A DNA stretch of 64,000 nt from contig CM051462.1 of the NCBI GenBank assembly GCA_028095005.1, positions 235,122,473-235,186,472 of the forward strand. Reading direction: 5' to 3'. The notes beneath the pieces were generated by a model that ran no database searches, was not told the origin of the DNA, and worked only from the letters and a program-made list of their open reading frames with translations. The position numbers were made by a program, and so were the translations under genes. This DNA is from Rhynchospora pubera. Taxonomy: Eukaryota > Streptophyta > Magnoliopsida > Poales > Cyperaceae. Shown one piece after another: positions 1 to 10,800 of the stretch (positions are counted from its first letter, which is position 1; every line of letters begins with the position of its first letter).

Positions 1-3000
1 TGTATAATACAATTTATTTGAATAAATAACCACTAAATCATATTATGGACAGTATAAGGAGTAGAAATGTACAATATTGCGATCAAAGGACCTAAAATGA
101 ATCCTGAAATGATTGAACTACTCAAACAATGCTCATAAATGCATTATTTGCAATTTTTATATGAGTAATTACCATGTATAATACATTATTTTGAATAAAT
201 AACATATGAATCAAATTATAGACAGTCTAAAGAGTATAAATGTAGATTATTGCGATGAAATGACTTAGAATAAATCCTGAAATGAATGAAATGCTCAAAC
301 GATGCTCAGAATAGCATTATTTGCACTTTATATGCGTAATTAACATGTATATTGCAATCTTTCTGAATAAATAATATAAGAATCATATTTTAGACATTAT
401 AAAGAATTTAAATATAGATTATTGTGATCAAATGACTTAGAATGAATCCAGAAACGATTGAAATTCTCAAACAATGCTCAGAATTACATTATTTGCAATT
501 TATATACGTAATTACCATGTATAATCAAATCTTTTTGAATAAATAACATGTGAATCAAATTATAGATAGTTTAAAGAGTTTAAATGTAGATTATTGCGAT
601 CAAATGACTTAAAATAAATCCAGAAACAATTGAAATACTCAAACGATGCTCAGAATTGCATTATTTGCATTTTATATGCGTAATTACCGTGTATAATACA
701 ATCTTTTTAAATAAATAACATATGAATCATATTCTAGACAGTATAAAGAATTTAAATGTCGATTATTGTGATCAAATCACTTAGAATGAATCTAGAAATG
801 TTTGAAATACTAAAATGATGCTCAGAATGGCATTATTTGCACTTTATATGCGTAATCACCGTGTATAATACAATCTTTTTGAATAAATTACTTATGAATC
901 ATATTTATAAAGAATTTAAGTGTAGATTATTGTGATCAAATAACTTCGAATGTATCCAGAAATGATTGAAATGCTCAAACGATGCTCAGAATTACATTAT
1001 TTGCAATTTATATGAGTAATTACCATGTATAACCATTCTTTTTAGATAAAATAAGAAATGAATCAAATTATAGAGAGTATAAAGATCTTAAATGTAGATT
1101 ATTGTGATCAAATGACTTAGAATGTATTGAGAAACCATTGAAATTCTCAAACGTTGCATAGAATTGCATTATTTGCACTTTAAATGAGTAATTATCGTGT
1201 ATAATCCAATCTTTTTGAATAAATAATATATGAATCATATTCTAGACAGTATAAAGAGATTAATTGAAGATAATTGTGATCAAATGACTTAGAATGAATC
1301 CAGATACGTTTGAAATGCTCAAACGATGCTCAGAATTGCATTATTTGCAATTTATATGCGTATTTACTATTTATAATCTAATCTTTTTTAATAAATAACA
1401 TGTGAATCAAATTAAAGATAGTTTAAAGAGTTCAAAGGAAGATTATTGCATGACTTAGAATAAATCCTGAAACGATTGAAATTCTCACACGTTGCTCAGA
1501 ATCGCATTATTTTGCAATATTTTGGATTAAATAACATAAGAATCATATTATTGACAGTATAAAGAGTTTAAATGTTGATTATAGCGAACAAATGACTTAG
1601 AATAAATCTAGAAACAATTAAAATGCTCAAGCGATTCTCAGAATTTCATTATTTGCACTTGATATGCGTAATTACTATTTATAATCAATTTTTTTTTAAT
1701 AAATAACATTTAAATCATATTTTGGACAGTCTAAAGAGTTTAAATGTAGATTATTGTGATCAAATGACTTAGAACAAAACCAGCAACGATCAAAATACTC
1801 AAACGATGCTCAGAATTGCATTATTTGCTTTTTGTTTGCGTAATTATAGTGTATAATACTTGAATAAATAACATATGAATCATATTCTTGACAATATAAA
1901 GAGTTTAAATGTAGATTATTGAGAACAAAGAAATTAGAATGAATCCAGAAACGATTGAAATGCTCAAAAAATGCTTAGAATTGCATTATTTGCACTTTAT
2001 ATGCGTAATTATTGTGTATAATCAAATTTTTTTTTCATAAATAACATATGAATCATATTCTAGACGGTGTGAAGAGTTTAAATGTGGATTATTGTGATCA
2101 AATGATTTAGAAAGAATCCAAATATGATTGAAATGATAAAACAATGCTCAGAATTGCATTATTTGCACTTTATATGCGTAATTATCGTGTATAATCCAAT
2201 CTTTTTGAATAAATAACATATGAATCATATTCTAGACAGTGTGAAGAATTTAAATGTTGATTATTGTGATCAAATGATTTAGAATGAATGCAGATACGAT
2301 TGTAATTATCAAACGATGCTCATAATTGCATTATTTGCAATTTATATGCGTAATTATAGTGTACAATCTAATCTTTTTGAATAAATAACATATGAATCAT
2401 ATTTTAGAGAGTGCAAAGAGTTTAAATGTAGATTATTGTGATCAAATGACTTAGATTAAATCCAAAAACAATTGAAATGCTCAAACGATAACTCAGAATT
2501 GCATTATTTAAACTTGATATGCGCAATTACCAAGTATAATCAAATCTTTGTGTTTAAATAACATATAAATCATATTTTGAACAGTATAAAGAGTTTAAAT
2601 ATAAATTATTTCTATCAAATGACGTAGAATGAATCCTGAAACAATTGAAATGCTCAAACGATGCTCAGAATTACATTATTTGCAGTTTATATGCGTAATT
2701 ACTGGGTATAATACACTATTTTTGAATAAATATCATATGAATCATATTCTAAACAGTATAAAGAGTATAAATTTAGATTATTGTGAGCAAATGACTTAGA
2801 AAACTTGCAGTAAAGATTGAAATGATCAAACAATGCTCAGAATTACATTATTTGAACTTCATATGCATAATTAGCAAGTATAATACAATCTTTGGGAATA
2901 AATAACATAAGAATCATATTCTAGACAGTATAAAGAGTTTAAATGTAGATTATTGTGATAAAATGACGTAGAATTATTCCAGAAACAATTGAAATGCTCA

Positions 3001-3239
3001 AACAATGATAAGAATTGCATTATTTGTTTTTGGTTTGCATAATTACAGTGTATAATTCAATATTTTTTAATAAATAATATATGAATCATTTTTTAGACAG
3101 TAATGATAAAATGACTGACAATGATTCCAGAAACAATTGAAATGCTCAAAAGATGCTCTGAATTGCATTATATTGCAATTTATATGCGTAATTACCATGT
3201 ATAATCATTTTTTAGACAGTAATGCTTAAAATGACTAAC
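1..3239. repeat. AT-rich ~170-bp tandem satellite, left array
   Basis: The landmark CAGAATTGCATTATTTGC recurs at spacings of 164-172 bp (for example near 651, 823, 987 and 1159). Each monomer also carries GATTATTGTGATCAAATGAC and GAATAAATAAC. The array runs off the left edge of the window. The monomer length is typical of plant centromeric or pericentromeric satellites, but the sequence alone does not show that it is centromeric. No ORF of substance lies inside. The last monomer before the LINE is shortened and rearranged (about 3080-3239). Confidence 0.95.
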
Positions 3240-3240
3240 A

Positions 3241-4143
3241 GTGCTTTTCATTGAGAAAGTGGACACTTTACCTAGGGGGCTTGCCACACGAATTCCCACA
3301 GAAGCTCCTCCACGTTCAAACCCATTGAAGCGCCTCTCCTCAATTGATGAGGAAGAGCTGAGGGCTTCGGTGATAGCAAAGAATGCAGCTGGCTCTGGAA
3401 AACGCCTACTCTTGCAGGATGACTTGGCAGCACAGGTTTTGTCACTCTCCAATCAAACGGTTGAGTCAAGCCAAGCTTGTCACAACGCTACCTCTCTTTT
3501 TCCTGAGTTGTTATGTCCTGACGTTTTGTTACATGGTTTAGATAAAAATGTCAAGTTTGGGGATAACCCTTTATCCGTGTTTCCTAACTGTTCTTTAGAT
3601 GCACCTTTAGAGTATGGGGTTATTTTGTCGGGTGACGAGGGGGTGCAAAAAGGGGACGGACATAGTGCTGATAAGTCAGTTTCAAAGAGAGGGGCTCAAA
3701 AAGTTTTTAAGCACAAACCTACTGGTAGGACCTCACTAGCCCGTGCTTGTAAACTGCAGAGCAAAACAACAAGAACTTCCCTTTCTAGAAAAGACTGCTC
3801 CTTGACCCCAAGTGTAGTTCAAGTGCAACCAGAACAGTTATTTAATGTCCCTTTAACTTACTTGGAAACTAGGGATATTTCTATGTTGATTGGTGTAGAA
3901 GAGAATTCCATTATTAACTTGGTGCCACCTCCTGATTCACAGGCTCACAGTTTGGCAGTGACGGGATGCTCAAGGATAAAATATAGGCCTGCTCCTCACG
4001 CACAAAGAGATGAGAGCCCAGTTAGATTGGCTCACTCTGCCCAACAAGGAACTTTTACCAAGCACTGCCCTACCCCTTTGGAAAGCAGCTCTGCTGAGCG
4101 ATTGCAGTTGGATGCAAGCTCAGGAGATGATCTCTCAGACTAG
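3241..4143 (+). CDS. LINE ORF1 C-terminal remnant, no ATG
   Basis: An open frame of 300 codons ends at TAG just before ORF2. It lacks an ATG near its beginning and opens with a GTG codon directly at the satellite junction. I therefore read it as the 3' part of a gag-like ORF1 whose start was lost by 5' truncation during insertion. No CCHC knuckle or RNA-binding fold is visible in the surviving part, which is polar and has a basic patch (near residues 140-175). The 63-bp gap to ORF2 on the same strand fits the two-ORF layout of plant LINEs. The assignment to ORF1 comes from position, not from recognised motifs. Confidence 0.55.
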   Translation: MLFIEKVDTLPRGLATRIPTEAPPRSNPLKRLSSIDEEELRASVIAKNAAGSGKRLLLQDDLAAQVLSLSNQTVESSQACHNATSLFPELLCPDVLLHGLDKNVKFGDNPLSVFPNCSLDAPLEYGVILSGDEGVQKGDGHSADKSVSKRGAQKVFKHKPTGRTSLARACKLQSKTTRTSLSRKDCSLTPSVVQVQPEQLFNVPLTYLETRDISMLIGVEENSIINLVPPPDSQAHSLAVTGCSRIKYRPAPHAQRDESPVRLAHSAQQGTFTKHCPTPLESSSAERLQLDASSGDDLSD

Positions 4144-4206
4144 CGGGTTTAGCGCTGCTCTTCTTTTCTCTTTCTTGTTTTTTGTTGTAGCGGTTGTTGT
4201 TTTGTT

Positions 4207-7200
4207 ATGAATACTAAACCCTTCAATTTACTTTCGTGGAATGTGAGAGGCCTTGGTGATGTCTCAAAGAGAAGAGTAGTTTGCGACTTAATTAGATCCT
4301 CTAGATGTGATGTTGTGTGTTTGCAAGAAACTAAGTTAAGTTCTGTGGATTTTTTTTGTGCTTCGACTCTGTTACCTACTTTTTTCCAGTACAATGTGGT
4401 TACTTTGGATGCAGTAGAATCGAGGGGGGGATGTTTAATAGCTTGGAAGCGTTTTTTTACACTTGTGAATTCTTGGGCTACAAATTTCACTTGTTCAGCT
4501 CTTTTGTTAGATACGAGAACTGGAATAACCTCCTTGATTACTTGCGTTTATGGGCCGCATACTCATGCTTTGAGAGCTGTTTTCTTTCATAAGTTACGCG
4601 CTGTTGCAAGTCTAGCTCCCGATCGTTGGGTGGTAGCTGGAGACTTTAATATTGTCCGATGGGCTCATGAAAGGTCAACTTTAAATCTTGATTTCAATGA
4701 GATGCAAAGTTTCAATGACCTGATTGATGATTTGTCTCTCTTTGACTCGCCTTTAATTAACAAGAATTACACATGGTCTAACCACCAGCCTATGCCGACT
4801 TTATCTAGACTTGATCGGGTCCTGTTGTCTTCTTTTTGGAACTCTTCATATCCTCAAATCTCCCTTACTGCTCTTCCAACGGTGGTGTCAGATCATGTGC
4901 CGATTCTGCTAAAATGCAGACAGTTGGCAACCCGACCTAAACCTTTTAGAATTGAAAACTTTTGGCTATACAACAGAGACTGCTCACATATTATCAATAA
5001 TGTTTGGAACACGCCTGTGAGGGTAGGTAGTGAGGATGTCTTAAACTCTTTTCTTACTAAATCTTTCAACCTGCACCAAGCCCTCCGAAACTGGCACAGA
5101 CAACATGTTCCATATCCGTCTGTTTTTCTGAAAAATGCTCAAAAACTTATTGCCTGTCTGGACAGAGTGGAGGAAGTTAGAACTCTAACAAATCTAGAAA
5201 TCAAAACCAGGATCTTCCTCAAAGAAAGGGCATACTTCCTAGCAAATGTTATTGAAATAAGGTGGCATCAATGTGCTAGAACCCGATGGCTACGGTGGGG
5301 AGATAGAAACACTAAATTTTTCCATGCTAAGGCCTCCCAGAATTTGAGGAATAAAACTGTTAATTCCTTAAAGGTGGGAAATAAAACTTTAACTGACACT
5401 AGTGAAATCATTAATGAGTTCACTAAATACTTCAAAAGCTTAATGGGACAAGATTGCAACACGACTTCTTATGATGCATCGGTGATGTACCCTGATTTGT
5501 CCCCTTTGCTTTGCTCATTGGATCGACCTTTCTCTGAAAGAGAGATTAAAAGAGCAGTATTGGGCCTAGCAGATAACAAGGCCTCGGGCCCTGACGGATA
5601 CCCAAACGAGTTTTTTAAACTCAATTGGGAACTTGTCAAAAACGATTTGCAGCTTCTCTTTGAGGCCTTTTTTGACCTTTCCCTTGACCTGAGTACCTCC
5701 AATTTGGCGCATATCATTTTGTTACCGAAGGAAGATAGCGCTCAGTTCATGTCTCAGTACCGCCCCATATGTGTCATCTGCTACCTCCCTAAGTTAATCT
5801 CTAAAGTGCTGAATAACAGGTTAGCGATTTTCTTGCCAGATCTGATCTCCAGTTCCCAAACGGGATTTGTAAAAGGGAGGATTATTTCTGAGAACTTCAT
5901 TACGGCAAGAGAAATAATTTCCAATGTTTCTTCAAGCGATGATCCGGCGGTACTGTTAAAGTTGGATTTCACGAAGGCGTTTGACTCTGTTGCTTGGTCT
6001 TTCTTATTTAACTTGCTGCACGCAAGAGGCTTCCCAGTAAGATTCGTCGCTTGGGTCAAGTTGTTACTCACCTCCTCCAAGTCCTCAATTCTTTTGAATG
6101 GTCAAGTTGGCCCTGCTTTTCAACATAACAGAGGTCTTCGCCAAGGGGACCCCTTATCCCCTTCGCTTTTTATCCTTGCTGCTGATGTCTTAAGTCGTAT
6201 GGTGCAAAATGTGGCTTTGACAATAGGTTTTAACCTCACCTCCAAGCTCACAGACCCGTTTTACATTCTACAGTACGCTGATGACACGCTAATTTTCTCA
6301 ACTTTGAAGGGCTTGGCTCTACATTCACTGCAGTTTGTCCTCAAATCCTTCTCTGATGTTTCAGGAGTGGAGATTAATTGGACGAAAACTTGTTTTGTGC
6401 CTTTCAACATTTCTCAGCAAGTTTCTTTAAATGTGCAGCAATTGCTGAATTGCCCTGAATCCTCGTTCCCTCTGAATTATTTGGGCCTTCCGTTGACACA
6501 CAAAAGACCGGATAGACGATGCTTCCAGAGGTTGATTGATAAGATAAAAGGTAAGCTTGCAGGATGGAAAACATCCCTCTTATCTAGAGCAGGAAGAACG
6601 GTGCTAGCCACCTCTGTGCTATCTTCAATTCCTATCTTCTTCATGTCGGTTTTTCAGCTTCCTTCTTGGGTAATCGCAGATATTGATCGGATTAGGCGGA
6701 ATTTTATTTGGAAGCGAAATGGGTTTTTTGGTAATGGGATACCGTTGCTTGCTTGGGACAGAATGTGTCTTCTTAAGAAACTTGGAGGTTTTGGACTGCA
6801 ACAATTAAAGTTACAAAATATTTCACTTTTACTGAGGTGGATATGGAGACTCTACTCGCAAAGAACCTCCATGTGGTCTTCCTGTGCACAGATGCTATAT
6901 GGCAAAGCAAATACTGACGTTCCGCCGCTGGCTTGGAACAAGATTGGGTCTTTTTTCTGGAGGCAAGTCCTAGCTTTACGCTTTTACTTTCAAATTTCGG
7001 TTACAACAGAAATTCGTAGTGGCAGGAACTCCCTTTTCTGGTTTGACAACTGGGGCGGCTCTTCTTTGCACTTCTTCGGTATGGATCCGGTACCACCCTT
7101 GAGAAAACTTGCCACAGTAAGACAAGCTAGCAGTTCCTGGAATGCTTTGGTGCCTGCACCAATGACACTTTCTCAAAGCTTTCTGTTCTCAGAAATGCAG

Positions 7201-7743
7201 ACACTCCAGTTTACAGAGGGGAGAGATTCAATTAAATGGAAGTGGCGTCCAGACGGTAAATTTTCAACGGCATCCATTTACAAGTCTCTGATTTATGCTG
7301 GAAAAGTAAAGTTCAAGTACTTCGAAATCTGGAAGTTACAAATTCCTCCTTCAATCAAGTTTTTTCTAATTTTGCTGGCACATGGCCGCTTGCTAACACA
7401 GGAACAGATGCTCAGGAGGAACCTTCCAGTTCAACAAAAATGTCATTTATGCCAAAGAGAACTTCTAGAGACGGCTGATCATTTATTCACCCAATGCTTC
7501 TTTTCTATGCAGGTTTGGTCGCACTTAAGATTGAATAATGTTCATCTTTCTGATGTGCATTCGTTACTCAATGAGATTTGTTTGACTAGTGTGCCTAAGG
7601 AGACATCTACCCTCATTGCTACCGGTGCTTGGGCGATTTGGCTAGAGAGGAACAACATTATCTTTGGGGATGAGAGGAGAAATATTCAAGCAATTCACGA
7701 TTGGATTGTCCTCCAGGCCTCTCTGTTTATGAAGACATGCTGA
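4207..7743 (+). CDS. LINE ORF2: endonuclease-reverse transcriptase
   Basis: This is a 1178-aa uninterrupted frame that starts at ATG 4207. Its N-terminus is an APE-type endonuclease: LSWNVRGLG near residue 8, LQETKL near 38, AGDFNIVRW near 145 and SDHVPILL near 229. The central domain is a non-LTR reverse transcriptase with LKLDFTKAFDSV, GLRQGDPLSPSLF and the catalytic QYADDTLIF. The C-terminal part has the zf-RVT region, with CHLCQRE...ADHLFTQC as a zinc-binding cluster. The protein nicks the target DNA and copies its own RNA there. No RNase H domain is recognisable. The intact frame suggests a fairly young copy, although the truncated ORF1 argues that this copy cannot move on its own. Confidence 0.93.
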   Translation: MNTKPFNLLSWNVRGLGDVSKRRVVCDLIRSSRCDVVCLQETKLSSVDFFCASTLLPTFFQYNVVTLDAVESRGGCLIAWKRFFTLVNSWATNFTCSALLLDTRTGITSLITCVYGPHTHALRAVFFHKLRAVASLAPDRWVVAGDFNIVRWAHERSTLNLDFNEMQSFNDLIDDLSLFDSPLINKNYTWSNHQPMPTLSRLDRVLLSSFWNSSYPQISLTALPTVVSDHVPILLKCRQLATRPKPFRIENFWLYNRDCSHIINNVWNTPVRVGSEDVLNSFLTKSFNLHQALRNWHRQHVPYPSVFLKNAQKLIACLDRVEEVRTLTNLEIKTRIFLKERAYFLANVIEIRWHQCARTRWLRWGDRNTKFFHAKASQNLRNKTVNSLKVGNKTLTDTSEIINEFTKYFKSLMGQDCNTTSYDASVMYPDLSPLLCSLDRPFSEREIKRAVLGLADNKASGPDGYPNEFFKLNWELVKNDLQLLFEAFFDLSLDLSTSNLAHIILLPKEDSAQFMSQYRPICVICYLPKLISKVLNNRLAIFLPDLISSSQTGFVKGRIISENFITAREIISNVSSSDDPAVLLKLDFTKAFDSVAWSFLFNLLHARGFPVRFVAWVKLLLTSSKSSILLNGQVGPAFQHNRGLRQGDPLSPSLFILAADVLSRMVQNVALTIGFNLTSKLTDPFYILQYADDTLIFSTLKGLALHSLQFVLKSFSDVSGVEINWTKTCFVPFNISQQVSLNVQQLLNCPESSFPLNYLGLPLTHKRPDRRCFQRLIDKIKGKLAGWKTSLLSRAGRTVLATSVLSSIPIFFMSVFQLPSWVIADIDRIRRNFIWKRNGFFGNGIPLLAWDRMCLLKKLGGFGLQQLKLQNISLLLRWIWRLYSQRTSMWSSCAQMLYGKANTDVPPLAWNKIGSFFWRQVLALRFYFQISVTTEIRSGRNSLFWFDNWGGSSLHFFGMDPVPPLRKLATVRQASSSWNALVPAPMTLSQSFLFSEMQTLQFTEGRDSIKWKWRPDGKFSTASIYKSLIYAGKVKFKYFEIWKLQIPPSIKFFLILLAHGRLLTQEQMLRRNLPVQQKCHLCQRELLETADHLFTQCFFSMQVWSHLRLNNVHLSDVHSLLNEICLTSVPKETSTLIATGAWAIWLERNNIIFGDERRNIQAIHDWIVLQASLFMKTC

Positions 7744-7792
7744 GCCGGCCTTGTCTGTTTTCTTTTCTTTTTAGTTTCCTTTTTTGTTAACC

Positions 7793-7813
7793 ACTAGATA
7801 GCCACTATCTAGT
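7793..7813 (+). other. LINE 3' terminal hairpin
   Basis: ACTAGATA and TATCTAGT form a perfect 8-bp stem around the 5-nt loop GCCAC. It lies six bases before the terminal A run. In several LINE families the 3' end of the RNA is recognised as a stem-loop by the reverse transcriptase. That role here is inferred from position only. Confidence 0.5.
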
Positions 7814-7827
7814 TTTTCTAAAAAAAA

Positions 7828-10800
7828 TTACCATGTATAATCCATTCTTTTTGAAAAAAAAACATATGAATCAAATTATTGACAGTATAAAGATTTTAAA
7901 TATAGATTATTGTGATCAAATGACTTAGAATGAATAGAGAAACGATTCAAATTCTCAAATGTTGCTCAGAATTGCATTATTTGCAGTTTATATGTGTAAT
8001 TATTGTGTATAATCCAATCTTTTTGAATAAATAATATATGGATTATATTATAGACAGTATAAAAAGATTAAATTTAGATTATTGTGATCAAATGACTTAT
8101 AATGCATCCAGATACGATTGAAATGCTCAAACGATGCTCAGAATTGCATTATTAGCAATTTATTGCGTAATTACTATGTATAATCCAATCTTTTTGAATA
8201 AATAACATGTGAATCAAATTATTGAAAGTTAAAAGAGTTTAACTGTAGATTATTGTGATCAAATGACTTAGAATGAATCCAGAAATGGTTGAAATTCTCA
8301 AACGATGCTCAGAATCGCATTATTTGCAATTTATATGCTTGATTACCATGTATAATCCTTTTTTTAATAAATAATATATGAATCAAATTATAGACAGTAT
8401 AAAGGGTTTAAATTTAGATTACAGTGATCAAATGACTTAGAAAGAAAATAGAAACGATTGAAATGCCCAAACGATGCAGTGAATTGCTCTATTTTCACTT
8501 TATATGCGTAATTACTGTGTAAGATACTACATTTTTGAATAATTAATATATGAATCATATTCTTGACAGTATAAACAGTTTAAATGTAGATTATTGTGAT
8601 CAAATGAGTTAGAATGAATCGAGAAACGCTTGAAATGCTCAAACGATGCTCGGAATTACATTATTTGCAATTTATATGCATAATTAGTGTATAATACATT
8701 ATTTTTGAATAAATAACATTTGAATCATATTCTTGACTGTATAAAGTGTTTAAATGTAGATTATTGGGAACAAATGACATAGAATGAATCCTGAAACGAT
8801 TGAAATGTTTAAACGATGCTCAGAATTGAATTATTTGCAATTTATATGCGTAATTACCATGTATAATCCATTCTTTTTTAATAAATAACATATGAATAAA
8901 ATTATAGACAGTATAAAGAGTTTAAATGTGGATTATTGTGATAAAATAATTTAGAATGAATACAGAAACGATTGAAATTCTCAAATGTTGCTCAGAATTG
9001 CATTATTTGCACTTTATATGCATAGTTAGCATGTATAATACAAACTTTTTATATAAATAACGTATGAATCAGATTCTAGACAGTGTAAAGAGTTTAAACG
9101 TATATTATTGTAATCAAATAAATTAATGAATCCAGAAACGATTGTGATACTCAAACGATTCTCAGAATTGCATTATTTGCAATTTATATGCGTAATTATC
9201 ATGTATAATCATTTCTTTTTGAATAAATAACATATGAATCAAATTATAGACAGTATAAAGATTTTAAATGTAGATTACTGTGATCAAATGACATAGATGA
9301 ATCGAGAAACGATTGAAATTCTCAAACGTCGCCCATAATTGAATTATTTGCAATTTGTATGCATAATTATCATGTATAATCCAATTTTTTTTGAATAAAT
9401 AACATATGAATCATATTCTAAAACAATATAAAGAGTTTAAATTTAGATTATTGCGATCAAATGACTTAGAATGAATTCAGAAACGATGCTCAGAATTCCA
9501 TTATTTGTACTTTATTTGCATAATTACCAAGTATAATCCAATCTTTTTTGGATAAATAACATAAGAATCATATTCTACACAGTATAATGAAAATGTAGAT
9601 TATTGTGATCAAATGACTTAGAATGAATACAGAAATGATTGAAATGCGCAAAAGATGCTTAGAATTGAATCATTTGCAATTTATATGCGTAATTAACATG
9701 TTTGGATTAAAAAAATATAAAAATCATATTCTGGACAGTATAAAGAGTTTAAATGTAGATTATTGATATCAAATGACTTATAATGAATACTAAAACGATT
9801 AAAAATCTCAAATGTTTCTCAGAATTGTATTATTTGCACTTATATAAGCACAATTACCATGTGTAATACAGTCTTTTTTAATAAATAACATATGAATAAG
9901 ATTATTGACTGTATAAATAATTTGAACGTAGATTATTGTTATCAAATGACTTGGAATGAATCCCTAAATGATTGAAATTCTCAAACGTTCTTCAGAATTG
10001 CATTATTTGCACTTTATATACGTAATTATCGTGTATAATTCAATATTTTTTAATAAATAACATATAAATCATATTCTAGACAGTATTAAGATTTTAAATG
10101 TAATTGTTCTGATCACTTGACTTAGAATGAATCCAGAAACGATTGAAATGCGTAAACGATGCTCAGAATTGCATTATTTGCAATTTAAATGTGTAATTAA
10201 CATGTATAACCAAATATTTTTGAATAAATAACATAAGAATCATATTCTAGACAGTATAAAGAGTTTAAATGTAGATTATTGTGATAAAATAAACTTAGAA
10301 TGAATACAGAAATGATTGAAATTCTCAAACATTGCTCAGAATTGCATTATTTGCACTTTATATGAATAGTTAGCACGTATAATACAAACTTTTTGAATAA
10401 ATAACAAATGAATCATATTCTAGACTATATAAAGAGTTTAAATGTGATCAAATGACTTAAAAATGAATCCAGAAATGATTGAAATGCTGAAACGATTCTC
10501 AGAATTGCATTATTTGCAATTTATATGCCTAATTACTATGTATAATCCTTTTTTTAATAAATAACATATGACTCAAATTATAGACAGTATAAAGATTTTA
10601 AATGTAGATTATTGTGATCAAATGACATAGATGAATCAAGAAACAATTGAAATTCTCAAACGTTGCTCAGAATTGCATTATTTGCAAATTATATGCATAA
10701 TTATCGTGTATAATCTAATCTTTTTTGAATAAATAACAAATGAATCATATTCTAGACAGTATAAAGAGTTTAAATTTAATTATTGTGATCAAATGACTCA

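Larger units (their letters stand above)
3240..7827 (+). mobile_element. L1-type LINE inserted in the satellite
   Basis: Satellite stops at about 3239 and resumes at about 7828. Between them lie an ORF1 remnant, a complete endonuclease-RT ORF2, a short 3' UTR with a perfect hairpin, and a run of eight A residues. This is the layout of a plant L1 retroelement. The 5' end looks truncated, because ORF1 has no ATG and is open right up to the satellite boundary. A 17-bp match, AATTACCATGTATAATC, occurs at 3190-3206 and 7826-7842. It could be a target duplication, but the satellite itself contains this phrase, so the call is weak. Confidence 0.9.
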
